From positions 124,001 through 188,000 of the forward strand of contig CAUQNX010000003.1 in NCBI GenBank assembly GCA_963519845.1: a stretch of DNA of 64,000 nt, written 5' to 3'. Shown piece after piece: positions 17,280-26,744 of the stretch (its first letter is position 1; every line of letters begins with the position of its first letter). The DNA comes from Moellerella sp963519845. GTDB taxonomy: Bacteria; Pseudomonadota; Gammaproteobacteria; Enterobacterales; Enterobacteriaceae. The translations under genes were made by a program, and so were the position numbers. The notes beneath the pieces are model-generated. The model made no database searches. It had not been told where the DNA came from and was given only the letters and a program-made list of their open reading frames with translations.

Positions 17280-19418
17280 GTGAAGACGGTTGTCATTAAA
17301 CGAGATGGTTGTCAGGTTAATTTTGACGCCCTGCGTATCCAGGAAGCAGTCAAGCGGGCGGCGAAAGCGGCAAAAATTGAAGATGACATTTACTGTCTAC
17401 AAGTTGCCTCTCTTGTGGAACAACAGCTTTGTAATCAAGAGCAAGTTGATATCCGCGAAGTGCAAGATGCAGTCGAAAATCAGCTGATGTCAGGTCCTCA
17501 TAAAAATCTGGCGCGCACCTATATTGAATATCGCCATGACCGCGATATTGAACGTGAAAAACGTAGTCAATTAACGCATGAAATTCGTGGATTGATTGAG
17601 CAAAGTAATGTTTCTTTGCTCAATGAAAATGCGAATAAAGACAGTAAAGTGATACCTACACAGCGCGATCTGTTAGCTGGTATTGTGGCTAAGCACTATG
17701 CCAAACAGCATATTTTACCGCGTGATATTGTTTTATCTCATGAACGAGGTGAAATTCACTATCATGATCTAGATTATTCGCCATTTTTCCCTATGTTTAA
17801 CTGTATGTTAATCGACTTAAAAGACATGTTAAACAATGGATTTAAAATGGGTAATGCAGAAATAGAGAAACCTAAATCTATTTCTACTGCAACTGCGGTA
17901 ACCGCACAAATTATTGCGCAAGTTGCTAGTCATATCTATGGTGGTACAACCATCAATCGTATCGATGAGATCCTCGCCCCTTTCGTCGCCGCCAGCTATA
18001 ACAAACATCTAGCGACGGCCAAAGAGTGGGGAATTGCCGAGAGCGAAGCCTACGCCCAATCAAGAACCGATAAAGAGTGCTATGACGCATTCCAATCTCT
18101 TGAATATGAAGTTAACACACTGCATACCGCTAACGGCCAAACTCCTTTTGTGACCTTTGGATTCGGCCTAGGTACCTCGCCTGAAGCGCGATTAATTCAA
18201 CGTTCGATCCTTAAAAATCGCATCGCTGGCCTTGGTAAGAATAAAAAAACTGCGGTCTTCCCTAAATTGGTATTTGCGATCAAAAAAGATCTCAACCATC
18301 AGTTTGGTGATCCTAATTACGATATCAAACAACTGGCTCTCGAATGCGCCAGCAAACGTATGTACCCTGATATTCTGAATTATGATCAAGTGGTTAAAAT
18401 CACGGGTTCATTTAAAACCCCGATGGGCTGTCGCAGTTTCTTGGGAACTTATGAAGAAGATGGCGAGCTGATCCACGATGGTCGTAATAATTTAGGTGTC
18501 ATCAGCTTAAACTTACCACGTATCGCCATTGAAGCTGAAGGTGATGAAGATGCATTTTGGAGTCTACTCGACACACGTCTTAATGTGGCCAAAAAGGCAC
18601 TGATGACGCGTATCGCCAGACTAGAGCATGTGAAAGCACGGGTTGCACCTATTCTCTATATGGAAGGCGCTTGTGGAGTTCGCCTAAAAGAAGATGACAA
18701 TATTGCTGAGATCTTTAAGCATGGTCGTGCTTCTATCTCTCTCGGCTATATCGGCTTACATGAAACTATCAATGCGCTTTATGGTATAGATACTCACCTG
18801 TATGACAATGATAAACTGCAACAAAAAGCCATCGCTATTATTCAGCGCTTACGTGACGCAACTGAAGAGTGGAAAACCGAAACTGGTTATGCATTCAGTT
18901 TATATAGCACGCCAAGTGAAAATCTGTGCGACCGTTTCTGCCGTCTCGATACTGCTGAGTTTGGTGTGATCCCGGGCGTGACCGATAAAGGCTACTATAC
19001 CAATAGCTTCCATCTTGATGTTGAGAAACAAGTTAATCCTTACGATAAAATTGACTTTGAAGCCCCTTATCCTCCGTTAGCCAATGGCGGTTTTATCTGT
19101 TATGGCGAATATCCTAATCTACAGCATAATTTAAAAGCGCTAGAAGATGTTTGGGACTATAGCTATCAACATGTTCCCTACTATGGTACTAACACACCTA
19201 TTGATGAGTGCTATGAATGCGGCTTCGCAGGCGAATTTAATTGCACTAGTAAAGGCTTTGTCTGCCCACGCTGTGGTAATCACGATAGCAATAAAGTTTC
19301 AGTTATTCGTCGAGTTTGTGGTTACTTAGGTAGCCCAGATGCGCGCCCATTCAATGCGGGCAAGCAAGAAGAAGTGAAGCGCCGTATCAAGCATCTTAAT
19401 AATGGCCAGATAGGCTAA
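17280..19418 (+). CDS. nrdD: Anaerobic ribonucleoside-triphosphate reductase
   Basis: Class III glycyl-radical ribonucleotide reductase that makes dNTPs without oxygen. The 712 residues start with an ATP-cone domain (VIKRDGCQVNFDALRIQEAV). The C-terminal zinc site is CYECGF...CPRCG, and the glycyl-radical site is RRVCGYLGSP about 30 residues before the end. The start codon is GTG at 17280 behind GAGGAG. The activase gene nrdG begins 5 nt after the stop. FNR-like, NrdR and DnaA motifs lie upstream. Confidence 0.97.
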   Translation: MKTVVIKRDGCQVNFDALRIQEAVKRAAKAAKIEDDIYCLQVASLVEQQLCNQEQVDIREVQDAVENQLMSGPHKNLARTYIEYRHDRDIEREKRSQLTHEIRGLIEQSNVSLLNENANKDSKVIPTQRDLLAGIVAKHYAKQHILPRDIVLSHERGEIHYHDLDYSPFFPMFNCMLIDLKDMLNNGFKMGNAEIEKPKSISTATAVTAQIIAQVASHIYGGTTINRIDEILAPFVAASYNKHLATAKEWGIAESEAYAQSRTDKECYDAFQSLEYEVNTLHTANGQTPFVTFGFGLGTSPEARLIQRSILKNRIAGLGKNKKTAVFPKLVFAIKKDLNHQFGDPNYDIKQLALECASKRMYPDILNYDQVVKITGSFKTPMGCRSFLGTYEEDGELIHDGRNNLGVISLNLPRIAIEAEGDEDAFWSLLDTRLNVAKKALMTRIARLEHVKARVAPILYMEGACGVRLKEDDNIAEIFKHGRASISLGYIGLHETINALYGIDTHLYDNDKLQQKAIAIIQRLRDATEEWKTETGYAFSLYSTPSENLCDRFCRLDTAEFGVIPGVTDKGYYTNSFHLDVEKQVNPYDKIDFEAPYPPLANGGFICYGEYPNLQHNLKALEDVWDYSYQHVPYYGTNTPIDECYECGFAGEFNCTSKGFVCPRCGNHDSNKVSVIRRVCGYLGSPDARPFNAGKQEEVKRRIKHLNNGQIG

Positions 19419-19423
19419 TTAGT

Positions 19424-19888
19424 ATGAATTACATTCAATACTATCCTGTTGATGTGGTGAATGGTCCAGGAACACGTTGTACTTTATTTGTCTCTGGCTG
19501 CATTCATCAATGTAAGGGATGTTATAACAAAAGTACTTGGCGGCTCGATGCTGGCTCGCCCTTTACTCAAGAGATGGAAGATCGCATTATTGCCGATCTA
19601 CAGGATACGCGTATTCCTAAGCAAGGACTCTCCCTATCTGGGGGAGATCCGCTGCACCCCGCTAATATTCCCGCGATCCTAAAATTAGTTAAGCGCGTTC
19701 GAGCAACTTGTCCGCAGAAAGATATTTGGCTATGGACTGGCTATCAACGAGCCGAGCTAACGAAATTACAACAGGATGTTCTCTTTCATTTAGATACGCT
19801 AATTGATGGTAAGTTTGTTCAGTCACTTTATGATCCGGCTCTGCTCTGGCGTGGCAGCAGTAACCAAATCATCCATAAATTACGCTAG
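19424..19888 (+). CDS. nrdG: Anaerobic ribonucleotide reductase-activating protein
   Basis: Radical-SAM activase that generates the glycyl radical in NrdD. The [4Fe-4S] motif C-x3-C-x2-C is seen as CIHQCKGC, and LSGGDPLHPAN is the SAM-binding GGE-like strand. The length of 154 aa equals that of E. coli NrdG. It forms an operon with nrdD and its last 4 bp overlap the convergent yhbP. Confidence 0.96.
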   Translation: MNYIQYYPVDVVNGPGTRCTLFVSGCIHQCKGCYNKSTWRLDAGSPFTQEMEDRIIADLQDTRIPKQGLSLSGGDPLHPANIPAILKLVKRVRATCPQKDIWLWTGYQRAELTKLQQDVLFHLDTLIDGKFVQSLYDPALLWRGSSNQIIHKLR

Positions 19889-20322
19889 CCTTCTCGTTGC
19901 CAATATAATTTAGTACCAAATCCCAAAGTATTATTCACCATCTTCACCTCTTGCAGCAGAATCTTCCAAATGGGGGCTTTTGCTGCTAGGGCTATGGGAA
20001 AACGCTTACAATAGACAGCGCGAGCTTCGTCGGCATCACACGCATAGAGTGGCATAATATAACCAGTAAATTGAATGCCTTGAATTTGACTCACGACTTT
20101 GGTTTGAGCTGATACTGTGCCAGCAATCTGGGGATTTTGCTGCATTAGCTTGCCATGACGTGAATCCTTTTCAGTCATCAATAACAGAGACATTTCAGTA
20201 GGATCATAAGCATAGAAGCAGGTTGCAGACCAAATATCATCATGGTGATGGGCAAAAAAAGAGAAAACTTGTTGGCGGGATAAATAACGCTGGATGATTT
20301 TTAAATGTTCTTCATTATTCAT
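19885..20322 (-). CDS. yhbP: UPF0306 protein YhbP
   Basis: Member of the YhbP family of pyridoxamine-5'-phosphate-oxidase-like (FMN-binding split barrel) proteins of unknown function. The 145 residues match the E. coli protein in length and in blocks such as TEKDSRHGKLM, QIAGTV, GIQFTGYI and NNTLGFGTKLYW. No strong ribosome-binding site precedes the ATG at 20322. It converges on nrdG. Any enzymatic role is unproven. Confidence 0.85.
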   Translation of the reverse strand: MNNEEHLKIIQRYLSRQQVFSFFAHHHDDIWSATCFYAYDPTEMSLLLMTEKDSRHGKLMQQNPQIAGTVSAQTKVVSQIQGIQFTGYIMPLYACDADEARAVYCKRFPIALAAKAPIWKILLQEVKMVNNTLGFGTKLYWQREG

Positions 20323-20348
20323 TTTAATAGCAACGAGTTATCGTTCAG

Positions 20349-20388
20349 AGCACGCCACCGGGCTTAATAGAAAGTCACGTGGCGTGCT
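20349..20388. repeat. Inverted repeat between the DUF1471 gene and yhbP
   Basis: AGCACGCCAC (20349-20358) and GTGGCGTGCT (20379-20388) are perfect 10-bp inverted arms around a 20-nt loop. It lies 3' of the leftward DUF1471 gene and could end or stabilise its mRNA; there is no T run. Confidence 0.5.
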
Positions 20389-20433
20389 AAAACTCGACTG
20401 AACGTCATCTGAATGGGTTCAGATTACTATAGT

Positions 20434-20685
20434 TTATTTGTAGATTTGAGCAACACCATTCATTTGGTTTTCACCGCTTGCAGCAACGACGCGGAATGAT
20501 GTAGCACCAGCTTCTTCAGCTTTTTTGGCTAATTTCGCTGTTAAATCATCTAAAGTCTTAGCGCCTGATACTGAAACCACACCTGAAGCCGCTTTATCAG
20601 AATGTTGAACTTCCGTAGCTGCAACTGAACCGAATGAAAATGCGCTTAAAGCTAAAACGGAAGCGATTAATGTTAATTTTTTCAT
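20434..20685 (-). CDS. Small periplasmic DUF1471 (YhcN/BhsA-type) protein
   Basis: An 83-residue secreted protein. The start is the ATG at 20685 behind AAGGAT; the upstream in-frame start at 20760 has no RBS and would bury the signal peptide. Residues 1-22 are a clean signal peptide (MKKLTLIASV...SVAA). The mature part, with the SGVVSVSGAKTLDDL and GATSFRVVAASG blocks, is the DUF1471 fold. Relatives in enterobacteria are small stress-induced envelope proteins; the exact member cannot be told. Confidence 0.85.
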   Translation of the reverse strand: MKKLTLIASVLALSAFSFGSVAATEVQHSDKAASGVVSVSGAKTLDDLTAKLAKKAEEAGATSFRVVAASGENQMNGVAQIYK

Positions 20686-20982
20686 GGTAAAATCCTTAAT
20701 AGTAAATTGATTATTTAATGGGATTCTATGTCTCCCTGTGATGTTGATCATATTATCCATTTAATTAAGAAATGAAAATTAGCTAATATTGCTTTTGTTT
20801 TTCAATTTTTTTGAATGAAAATCTAGGTTGAGGTTTCATAAAACCATCTTAATTTGTTAATAATATCGTTATAATTTAACTAGTTATTCAAAATAGGTTA
20901 GTACAATATATTCGTTCTCCTTAAGGCAAATGCCTTATTTAAAAAAGCACTATTAGTCAATTTTTAGGTAATTAAATAAAAA

Positions 20983-21288
20983 ATGGATAAGAAAAATTGG
21001 TTTTTGTACTTAATTCGTACGCAGCAGAATGCACTTTATTGTGGGATCACTACCGATGTGGCGAAACGATTCCAAACCCACTGCGATGGAAAAGGGGCTA
21101 AATCATTGAAAGGGAAGTTACCTTTGACACTGGTTTATCAATGTCAGGTGGGAGATCGCGCCTGCGCGTCTCGGATTGAATATCGCATTAAGCAGCTGAC
21201 GAAAATGAAAAAGGAACAGCTGGTCATCGACCAGCCATTAAACGTTATCGCTTATTTGACGCTATTACTTGGTGTCGAAGTAAGCTGA
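20983..21288 (+). CDS. yhbQ: GIY-YIG nuclease superfamily protein YhbQ
   Basis: A single-domain GIY-YIG protein of 101 aa. The motif appears as FLYLIRT...LYCGITTDV followed by an Arg (KRF), with a downstream catalytic-type Glu in SRIEYRIKQL. E. coli YhbQ has been linked to DNA damage handling, but its substrate is unsettled. Its last 24 bp overlap the 3' end of the convergent yhbS, the same neighbourhood as in E. coli. Confidence 0.92.
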   Translation: MDKKNWFLYLIRTQQNALYCGITTDVAKRFQTHCDGKGAKSLKGKLPLTLVYQCQVGDRACASRIEYRIKQLTKMKKEQLVIDQPLNVIAYLTLLLGVEVS

Positions 21289-21768
21289 ATAGTTGATAAG
21301 ACCGGTATGCTTATCAATAATGTCATTTTCGAGACCATAAACCATAAAGTTGTTTTGAAGCTCAGGCCATGAACAACGAAGCTGGTGATCATTAGCAAGT
21401 TTAAAACCAAAGCGCTGATAATAAGCCGGATCGCCGATAACCACCACAGCACCATAGCCAAATTCATTTAGGCTATCTAATCCTTCATACACCAATTGCG
21501 TGCCAATACCTTTATTCTGGTACTCGGCAGCCACTGCCAAGGGTGCAAGGCCAACCCATTGCACATCTTCGCCATTCACATCCACAGGTGTGAATCCAAC
21601 GTAGCCAATGACCTTTCCGTCATCGTTAGTCGCCACAACACCCAATGTTAGCAAGCCTTTTTTTCGTAATTGGCGCACTAAATTCGCTTCATAGTCTGTC
21701 TCAAAAACCTGACGTAATAAGCTATCAATCCCCATTGCATCGACAGGGATTTCAACACGAATTAACAT
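21265..21768 (-). CDS. yhbS: GNAT N-acetyltransferase YhbS
   Basis: A GNAT fold protein of 167 aa with the acetyl-CoA motif A around PLAVAAEYQNKGIGTQLV. VEIPVDAMGIDSLLR and GDPAYYQRFGF match E. coli YhbS, whose substrate is not firmly known. It overlaps the ubiT 3' end by a few bases, so the two form an operon, and it converges on yhbQ. Confidence 0.92.
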   Translation of the reverse strand: MLIRVEIPVDAMGIDSLLRQVFETDYEANLVRQLRKKGLLTLGVVATNDDGKVIGYVGFTPVDVNGEDVQWVGLAPLAVAAEYQNKGIGTQLVYEGLDSLNEFGYGAVVVIGDPAYYQRFGFKLANDHQLRCSWPELQNNFMVYGLENDIIDKHTGLINYSAYFDTK

Positions 21769-22286
21769 GATGTTAGCGCATTTAATTTATGCTTTGCGCC
21801 CTCATGTTCTTGACTCAATTTTATAAAATCAGCGAGTTGCAGCAGGCCAAATCGTAATGGCGCTGGCATTTTCTCTAACTCAAAAGCGTCCATCAGGTTC
21901 TTAACATAAAGACCCAGCTCAGTATCGCCTTCAATCACCAATCTACGTTGGAAAAATAGCGTATCCGGATCTTCTTTACGGGCGGCAATCAAGATCAGTT
22001 CGTTGGCATTACTGCTAATGCTCACATCTGCAACTGCATCGCGACTGACGATCAACTGACCTTCTTGTAGGCTGATAAACCACACCAGTTTTAAATCGAT
22101 AACTTCAACTTTTAGCCATTTACCGTCTAAAAAATCTAATTCACCATCGATCAACGATTCGTGGAATTGCCAACTTAATAGCTGTTCCAATACCTGCCGT
22201 TGTACCGAAAAAGGGGTTATTTTTAAAGGTAAACGCATCAAAGATGGACCTTTATTCACTAATTGTGCACGAATTTTATCTAACAC
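21762..22286 (-). CDS. ubiT: Ubiquinone biosynthesis accessory factor UbiT (SCP2 domain)
   Basis: SCP2/sterol-carrier-like lipid-binding protein of 174 aa needed for the oxygen-independent ubiquinone pathway, where it is thought to hold the hydrophobic intermediates. The C-terminal half (EGDTELGLYVKNLMDAFELEKMPAPLRFG) is typical. It is divergent from ubiU-ubiV, its functional partners, as in E. coli, so the 250-bp gap holds both promoters. Confidence 0.93.
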   Translation of the reverse strand: MLDKIRAQLVNKGPSLMRLPLKITPFSVQRQVLEQLLSWQFHESLIDGELDFLDGKWLKVEVIDLKLVWFISLQEGQLIVSRDAVADVSISSNANELILIAARKEDPDTLFFQRRLVIEGDTELGLYVKNLMDAFELEKMPAPLRFGLLQLADFIKLSQEHEGAKHKLNALTSC

Positions 22287-22536
22287 AGCTCAGACTCCCA
22301 TGACCCTTAGATGTCAAATTAGTTAATGAGATACTAGCCGTATTTTGCCAGATAATAGGCTAATTGGCCTGATCCTATATCAATAATCGGGCATACAGCC
22401 AGAGTTTATTTTATTTTAACGCACTAAAATATAACTCTATATTATTAAAAGCGCTTTAACTGCCTTAAATCAAAATGTTTTTTGTTCTATTGATTAAAAT
22501 ACCTAACTAACAAAAATTCACACTGAGATTAATGCG

Positions 22537-23532
22537 ATGGAGTTACTCTGCCCAGCAGGCAATTTGCCTGCGTTGAAATCGGCGGTGGATAATGGTGCGG
22601 ATGCCGTTTACATCGGGCTAAAAAATGATACCAATGCACGCCACTTTGCTGGACTAAATTTTACCGAAAAAAAATTGCATGAGGCTGAACGCTACATACA
22701 TAAGCATAAGCGCAAATTACATATTGCGATTAATACCTTTGCTCACCCAAATGGCTATGAACGCTGGCAAAATTCAATAGATCTCGCGGCGGATCTGGGT
22801 ACTGATGTACTTATATTAGCGGATATTGCGATGCTTGAATATGCTGCAGAGAAATACCCCCATATTGAGCGCCACGTCTCAGTCCAAGCTTCTGCCACCA
22901 ATGTTGAGGCCATTCAATTTTATCATCGAAATTTCAACGTGCAGCGCGTCGTACTACCACGAGTTTTATCTATTCATCAAGTCAAACAGTTAGCCAAAGC
23001 GAGTCCTGTTCCGCTGGAAGTCTTCGCTTTTGGTAGTTTATGTATTATGGCGGAAGGCCGTTGTTATTTATCCTCCTATTTAACTGGTGAATCACCCAAC
23101 ACCGTAGGTGCCTGTTCTCCTGCTCGCTTTGTACGCTGGCAACAGACTGAAAATGGTATGGAATCACGTCTCAATGACGTACTGATAGATCGCTATGATG
23201 CTGATGAAAATGCCGGATACCCGACCCTATGTAAAGGCCGTTATCTGGTAGATGGTCATAAATATCATACACTCGAAGAGCCCACCAGCCTCAATACCAT
23301 CGAGCTTATTCCTGAACTGATGGCCGCTAATATTGCGTCGGTAAAAATCGAAGGTCGCCAACGTAGCCCTGCTTATGTCTGTGAAGTGACGAAGATCTGG
23401 CGCCAAGCGATCGATCGCTATAAGGCGAATCCAGCTCAATTTATTGCAGATCCTAAATGGTCAGAATCCCTCGGCAATCTTTCTGAAGGCCGACAAACAA
23501 CACTGGGTGCTTACCATCGTAAATGGCAGTAA
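22537..23532 (+). CDS. ubiU: Oxygen-independent ubiquinone hydroxylation protein UbiU
   Basis: U32 peptidase-family protein that, with UbiV, hydroxylates ubiquinone precursors without O2. The 331 residues hold the four cysteines for the [4Fe-4S] cluster: C-x6-C in CIMAEGRC, a third in GACSPARF and a fourth in PTLCKGRY. It starts MELLCPAGN and belongs to the ubiUV operon. The pairing with nrdDG nearby gives this region an anaerobic character. Confidence 0.95.
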   Translation: MELLCPAGNLPALKSAVDNGADAVYIGLKNDTNARHFAGLNFTEKKLHEAERYIHKHKRKLHIAINTFAHPNGYERWQNSIDLAADLGTDVLILADIAMLEYAAEKYPHIERHVSVQASATNVEAIQFYHRNFNVQRVVLPRVLSIHQVKQLAKASPVPLEVFAFGSLCIMAEGRCYLSSYLTGESPNTVGACSPARFVRWQQTENGMESRLNDVLIDRYDADENAGYPTLCKGRYLVDGHKYHTLEEPTSLNTIELIPELMAANIASVKIEGRQRSPAYVCEVTKIWRQAIDRYKANPAQFIADPKWSESLGNLSEGRQTTLGAYHRKWQ

Positions 23533-23540
23533 GGAATAAC

Positions 23541-24419
23541 ATGAAATATTCATTGGGCTCAGTTTTATACTACTGGCCAAAAAAAAATTTAGTCGATTTT
23601 TATACCCAAGCGGTGGAAAGTGAAGCAGATATCATCTATTTAGGTGAGTCTGTCTGTAGCAAGCGCCGTGAAATGAAACCCGCTGATTGGATCGATCTAG
23701 GTCGTCAACTGGCCAGCAGCGGAAAACAGATTGTCCTAACATCATTGGCGCTGTTACAAGCCCCTTCAGAAATGAAAGAGATCACTAAGCTGGTCGACAA
23801 TGGTGATTTTCTATTAGAAGCTCATGATTTTGGCGTAGTAAATATGCTGGCTGAGCGTAACCTGCCTTTTGTCGCGGGACATGGTCTAAATTGCTATAAC
23901 GCTTATGCTTTAAGACTATTGCTTAAACAAGGAATGATGCGCTGGTGTATGCCGGTTGAGCTCTCTCGTGATTGGCTGGTTAACTTGCTCAATCAATGTG
24001 AAACCTTAGGTATTCGCGATCAATTTGAGGTCGAAGTAATGAGCTACGGCCACTTGCCCCTCGCCTATTCCGCTCGCTGCTTTACCGCTCGTTCAGAAAA
24101 TAGAGCCAAAGATGATTGCGAAACCTGTTGTATTCAATATCCGCAGGGTCGAGAAGTTTTTTCTCAAGAGCAACAGAAAGTGTTTATCCTCAATGGCATT
24201 CAAACCCAAAGTGGCTATTGCTATAACTTAGGTAATGAGTTGCCATCAATGAATGATTTGGTGGATATTGTGCGCATATCGCCAGAGCAGCTGAGTTCAC
24301 TGGAGATGCTCGCTCAGTTTAAAGCCAATGAGCAGGGCCTAGTACCTCTTGATCTCGCCGCTGAGCCTAGCTGTAATGGCTATTGGCGAAATATCGCAGG
24401 TATCTCGATGGTTCCCTAG
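23541..24419 (+). CDS. ubiV: Oxygen-independent ubiquinone hydroxylation protein UbiV
   Basis: Partner of UbiU. I start at the ATG at 23541 behind AAGGA (292 aa, the E. coli length); an in-frame start at 23523 would overlap ubiU. The cluster cysteines are visible: Cys39 in SVCSKRR, then C-x12-C-x3-C in the CFTARSE...CETC block. UbiV without UbiU is not expected to work, and the short gap of 8 nt fits co-translation. Confidence 0.95.
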   Translation: MKYSLGSVLYYWPKKNLVDFYTQAVESEADIIYLGESVCSKRREMKPADWIDLGRQLASSGKQIVLTSLALLQAPSEMKEITKLVDNGDFLLEAHDFGVVNMLAERNLPFVAGHGLNCYNAYALRLLLKQGMMRWCMPVELSRDWLVNLLNQCETLGIRDQFEVEVMSYGHLPLAYSARCFTARSENRAKDDCETCCIQYPQGREVFSQEQQKVFILNGIQTQSGYCYNLGNELPSMNDLVDIVRISPEQLSSLEMLAQFKANEQGLVPLDLAAEPSCNGYWRNIAGISMVP

Positions 24420-24434
24420 CATAAATCTATGATG

Positions 24435-25589
24435 CTAATGCTTGGAGTGACGAGAGTGGCGCAATTTATGGGTTAAATGACGTAATTCGCCATTACGTAA
24501 CATACCAACAAACACGCCCAGCAGAGTATAGATCACGCCCAGTATCAGCATCATAACGATATCCATTAAGATATCACTGAAGGGTAAGCCCATTTGGTTG
24601 ATGCCAGCAATGGCATTGGTAGCCCAAGTTGAAGGTAGCGCCGAGGCAATGACCCTCACCCAGTCAGGCATGGCTTGCAGTGGCCAAATAGTCCCTGACA
24701 TATAAAAGACGGGTGTGGTGACAAATGCCAGCGTCAAATAGATCATCTCGACACTTCTTAAACACTCAGTTACTAACTTACCTAAGCCTAACACCGCCAA
24801 TAAGAAAGGAAATGTTAGCATCCACAATTGATAAAGTGGTGCCTCTTGGCGATAACCAAGTAACCAAGGCCATAAAGCAAAAAATACCGTTGATAAGAAT
24901 AGCCAAATTGGAATCAATGCAGATAAGGCTCCTAAATAGACGGCTAAAGGGGGCTTGCCTTTAGGAGTGCCACGGATCGCAATACTGACTCGCACACAAG
25001 CAATTAACAGGGAGTGCTGTAATAGCATCACCAATAAACCTGGAAAAACAATGGCGGCAAAACTGACCCCAGGATTATACAGAGGAATAGTTTCACTTCT
25101 TACTGGCGTGAGTATCACTTTGGCCTGCTCGCCGCTATAGCCCGCTTTTCGCAATAACATCAAATTATAATTATTCAATAATTGCTGATAAGCGCTGGAG
25201 AGCTCTTGCTGAATTTGTCCACTGGCTAGGCGGTTAGTCCCATCGCCATAAACTGGTACAGTGATACTTTTACCATTGAGTAGATGTTTTTCAAAATCCG
25301 TGGGAATAATAATAATCGAGAATAGCTTTCTGGAAAGCATATCCTGTTTAGCTAGCTCAAGATCATCATAACTATGTAGTTGAACCTTGGAGGTTGCATC
25401 TAAATCACGAATTAATTCACGGCTAGCGCTGCTGTGATCTTGGTCAATCACTGCCACTGGCAGATCCCACAATACAGGCCGGACATAAACCAAACTCATA
25501 ACGCAGAGTGAGACTAATAGCAGTAGCCACATAGGCTTATCGAGCATGCCCAACAAAACTTTTCTAAAGGTGGCGAAGTAGGTTTTCAT
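24435..25589 (-). CDS. ABC-2 type permease (YhhJ/YbhR-like), second of two
   Basis: Membrane subunit of an ABC-2 type exporter. The start is the ATG at 25589 behind a very strong AGGAGGGG site that lies inside the upstream gene (384 aa). It has one N-terminal membrane segment, a large periplasmic domain beginning LPVAVIDQDHSSASRELIRDLDA, and about five C-terminal membrane segments. It ends in a His/Arg-rich tail. It is clearly a paralogue of the preceding permease. The operon is adaptor-permease-permease with no ATP-binding protein, so the energy source is not explained here. Confidence 0.85.
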   Translation of the reverse strand: MKTYFATFRKVLLGMLDKPMWLLLLVSLCVMSLVYVRPVLWDLPVAVIDQDHSSASRELIRDLDATSKVQLHSYDDLELAKQDMLSRKLFSIIIIPTDFEKHLLNGKSITVPVYGDGTNRLASGQIQQELSSAYQQLLNNYNLMLLRKAGYSGEQAKVILTPVRSETIPLYNPGVSFAAIVFPGLLVMLLQHSLLIACVRVSIAIRGTPKGKPPLAVYLGALSALIPIWLFLSTVFFALWPWLLGYRQEAPLYQLWMLTFPFLLAVLGLGKLVTECLRSVEMIYLTLAFVTTPVFYMSGTIWPLQAMPDWVRVIASALPSTWATNAIAGINQMGLPFSDILMDIVMMLILGVIYTLLGVFVGMLRNGELRHLTHKLRHSRHSKH

Positions 25590-25590
25590 C

Positions 25591-26733
25591 CTAATCCCCT
25601 CCTTGTGCAGCCAGACGCTTAACAATGCGTCGGCGGATCAGAAATGCACAAACCAACGGATAGATGAGTAAAAAGAGACAAACCTGAATAATCCGCATAA
25701 ATGAGACTTCACGTAGGAAAATATCAAACATGGCATTCAATGCGTGAGTCAGCGGCTCAATATTCGAAATAATACGCGCTGGTAAGATCATCGAGAGTTC
25801 AGGTACTGCCATCCCTGAGAAAGCTAATGCAATACTGACCAGCATCCCAATCAAACTGTATGCGGTGATCGCACTTGCCGTAAAGGTATAGAGCAATAAT
25901 CCTATACTTTGCGCGGACATAACATAGAACAGCCCTATTAATAGAATATAGAGCGGATTTCCCACTACCTTGGCATCAAAAACTGTGACTAATGCCGCTA
26001 GCTCGACCACCAACAAGGTGGTAAAAAATAGCGTATAAGGTGCCAATTTACCCATTAATGCCATGGAAAAAGGTTTTATCGATTGCAGTACCGAACCACG
26101 AGACAGTGAATAAATTGTCGAGGTCACCACAAACAGCTGCAACATATGGATAGTCGCGGCAAATTGCTGATAGTAAATATAGTTACCACTGGGGTTAAAC
26201 AAGCTGTCATAAGATAAGGTAACATTGGCCAACGCTGGCAGAGAGGCCCCCATAGATGAGGCTATAATGGTACGGTATTTTGCATTGAGTTCCGCTACCA
26301 ATCCGCTAAAATCTTGTATCGCGTAACTCCCTGAGCCATAGAAGAGCGCATTGTAATACATTCTAATTTCTGGCTGGCGGCCGCTCAGTGCCTCTTTTTC
26401 AAAATTAAGCGGGATATAGAGCACCGCATAATCTTGTGAACTGCCCATTCGCTTGATTGATGTCTTTAAGTTGTCATCAATGGTTTTAATATCAGCATGA
26501 GGCCCAGCATCCAAATCTCTGATCAGTTGCCGAGAGAGCGGGCTGTGGTCGTTATCCACCACCGAAACGGGGAGATCCATCAGCGTACCTTCAGAAAAGT
26601 TAGCGCTCACTAAAGTAAAAAGCATTAAGGGGAATAACCAACTTAACCAATGGAATACCGGACTGCGGATGGCATCGCGTGTTTCTTGATTGAAAGCATG
26701 CTCAAAACCATGCCAAGCGAATTTCATTTTCAT
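25591..26733 (-). CDS. ABC-2 type permease (YhhJ/YbhS-like), first of two
   Basis: A 380-residue ABC-2 membrane protein with the same plan as its neighbour: an N-terminal membrane helix, a periplasmic domain starting LPVSVVDNDHSPLSRQLIRDLDA, then about five membrane helices. AAGGCG precedes the ATG at 26733. It lies 11 nt after the HlyD-type gene and only 1 nt separates its stop from the next start. A role in exporting a hydrophobic compound or cation is inferred from the family only. Confidence 0.85.
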   Translation of the reverse strand: MKMKFAWHGFEHAFNQETRDAIRSPVFHWLSWLFPLMLFTLVSANFSEGTLMDLPVSVVDNDHSPLSRQLIRDLDAGPHADIKTIDDNLKTSIKRMGSSQDYAVLYIPLNFEKEALSGRQPEIRMYYNALFYGSGSYAIQDFSGLVAELNAKYRTIIASSMGASLPALANVTLSYDSLFNPSGNYIYYQQFAATIHMLQLFVVTSTIYSLSRGSVLQSIKPFSMALMGKLAPYTLFFTTLLVVELAALVTVFDAKVVGNPLYILLIGLFYVMSAQSIGLLLYTFTASAITAYSLIGMLVSIALAFSGMAVPELSMILPARIISNIEPLTHALNAMFDIFLREVSFMRIIQVCLFLLIYPLVCAFLIRRRIVKRLAAQGGD

Positions 26734-26744
26734 TTTGCGCCTTC

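Noticed and set aside
22490..22503. FNR site in the ubiT-ubiU gap (TTGATTAAAATACC)
   Set aside because: Only the left half matches well (7 of 10 overall); not strong enough to list although FNR control of ubiUVT is plausible.
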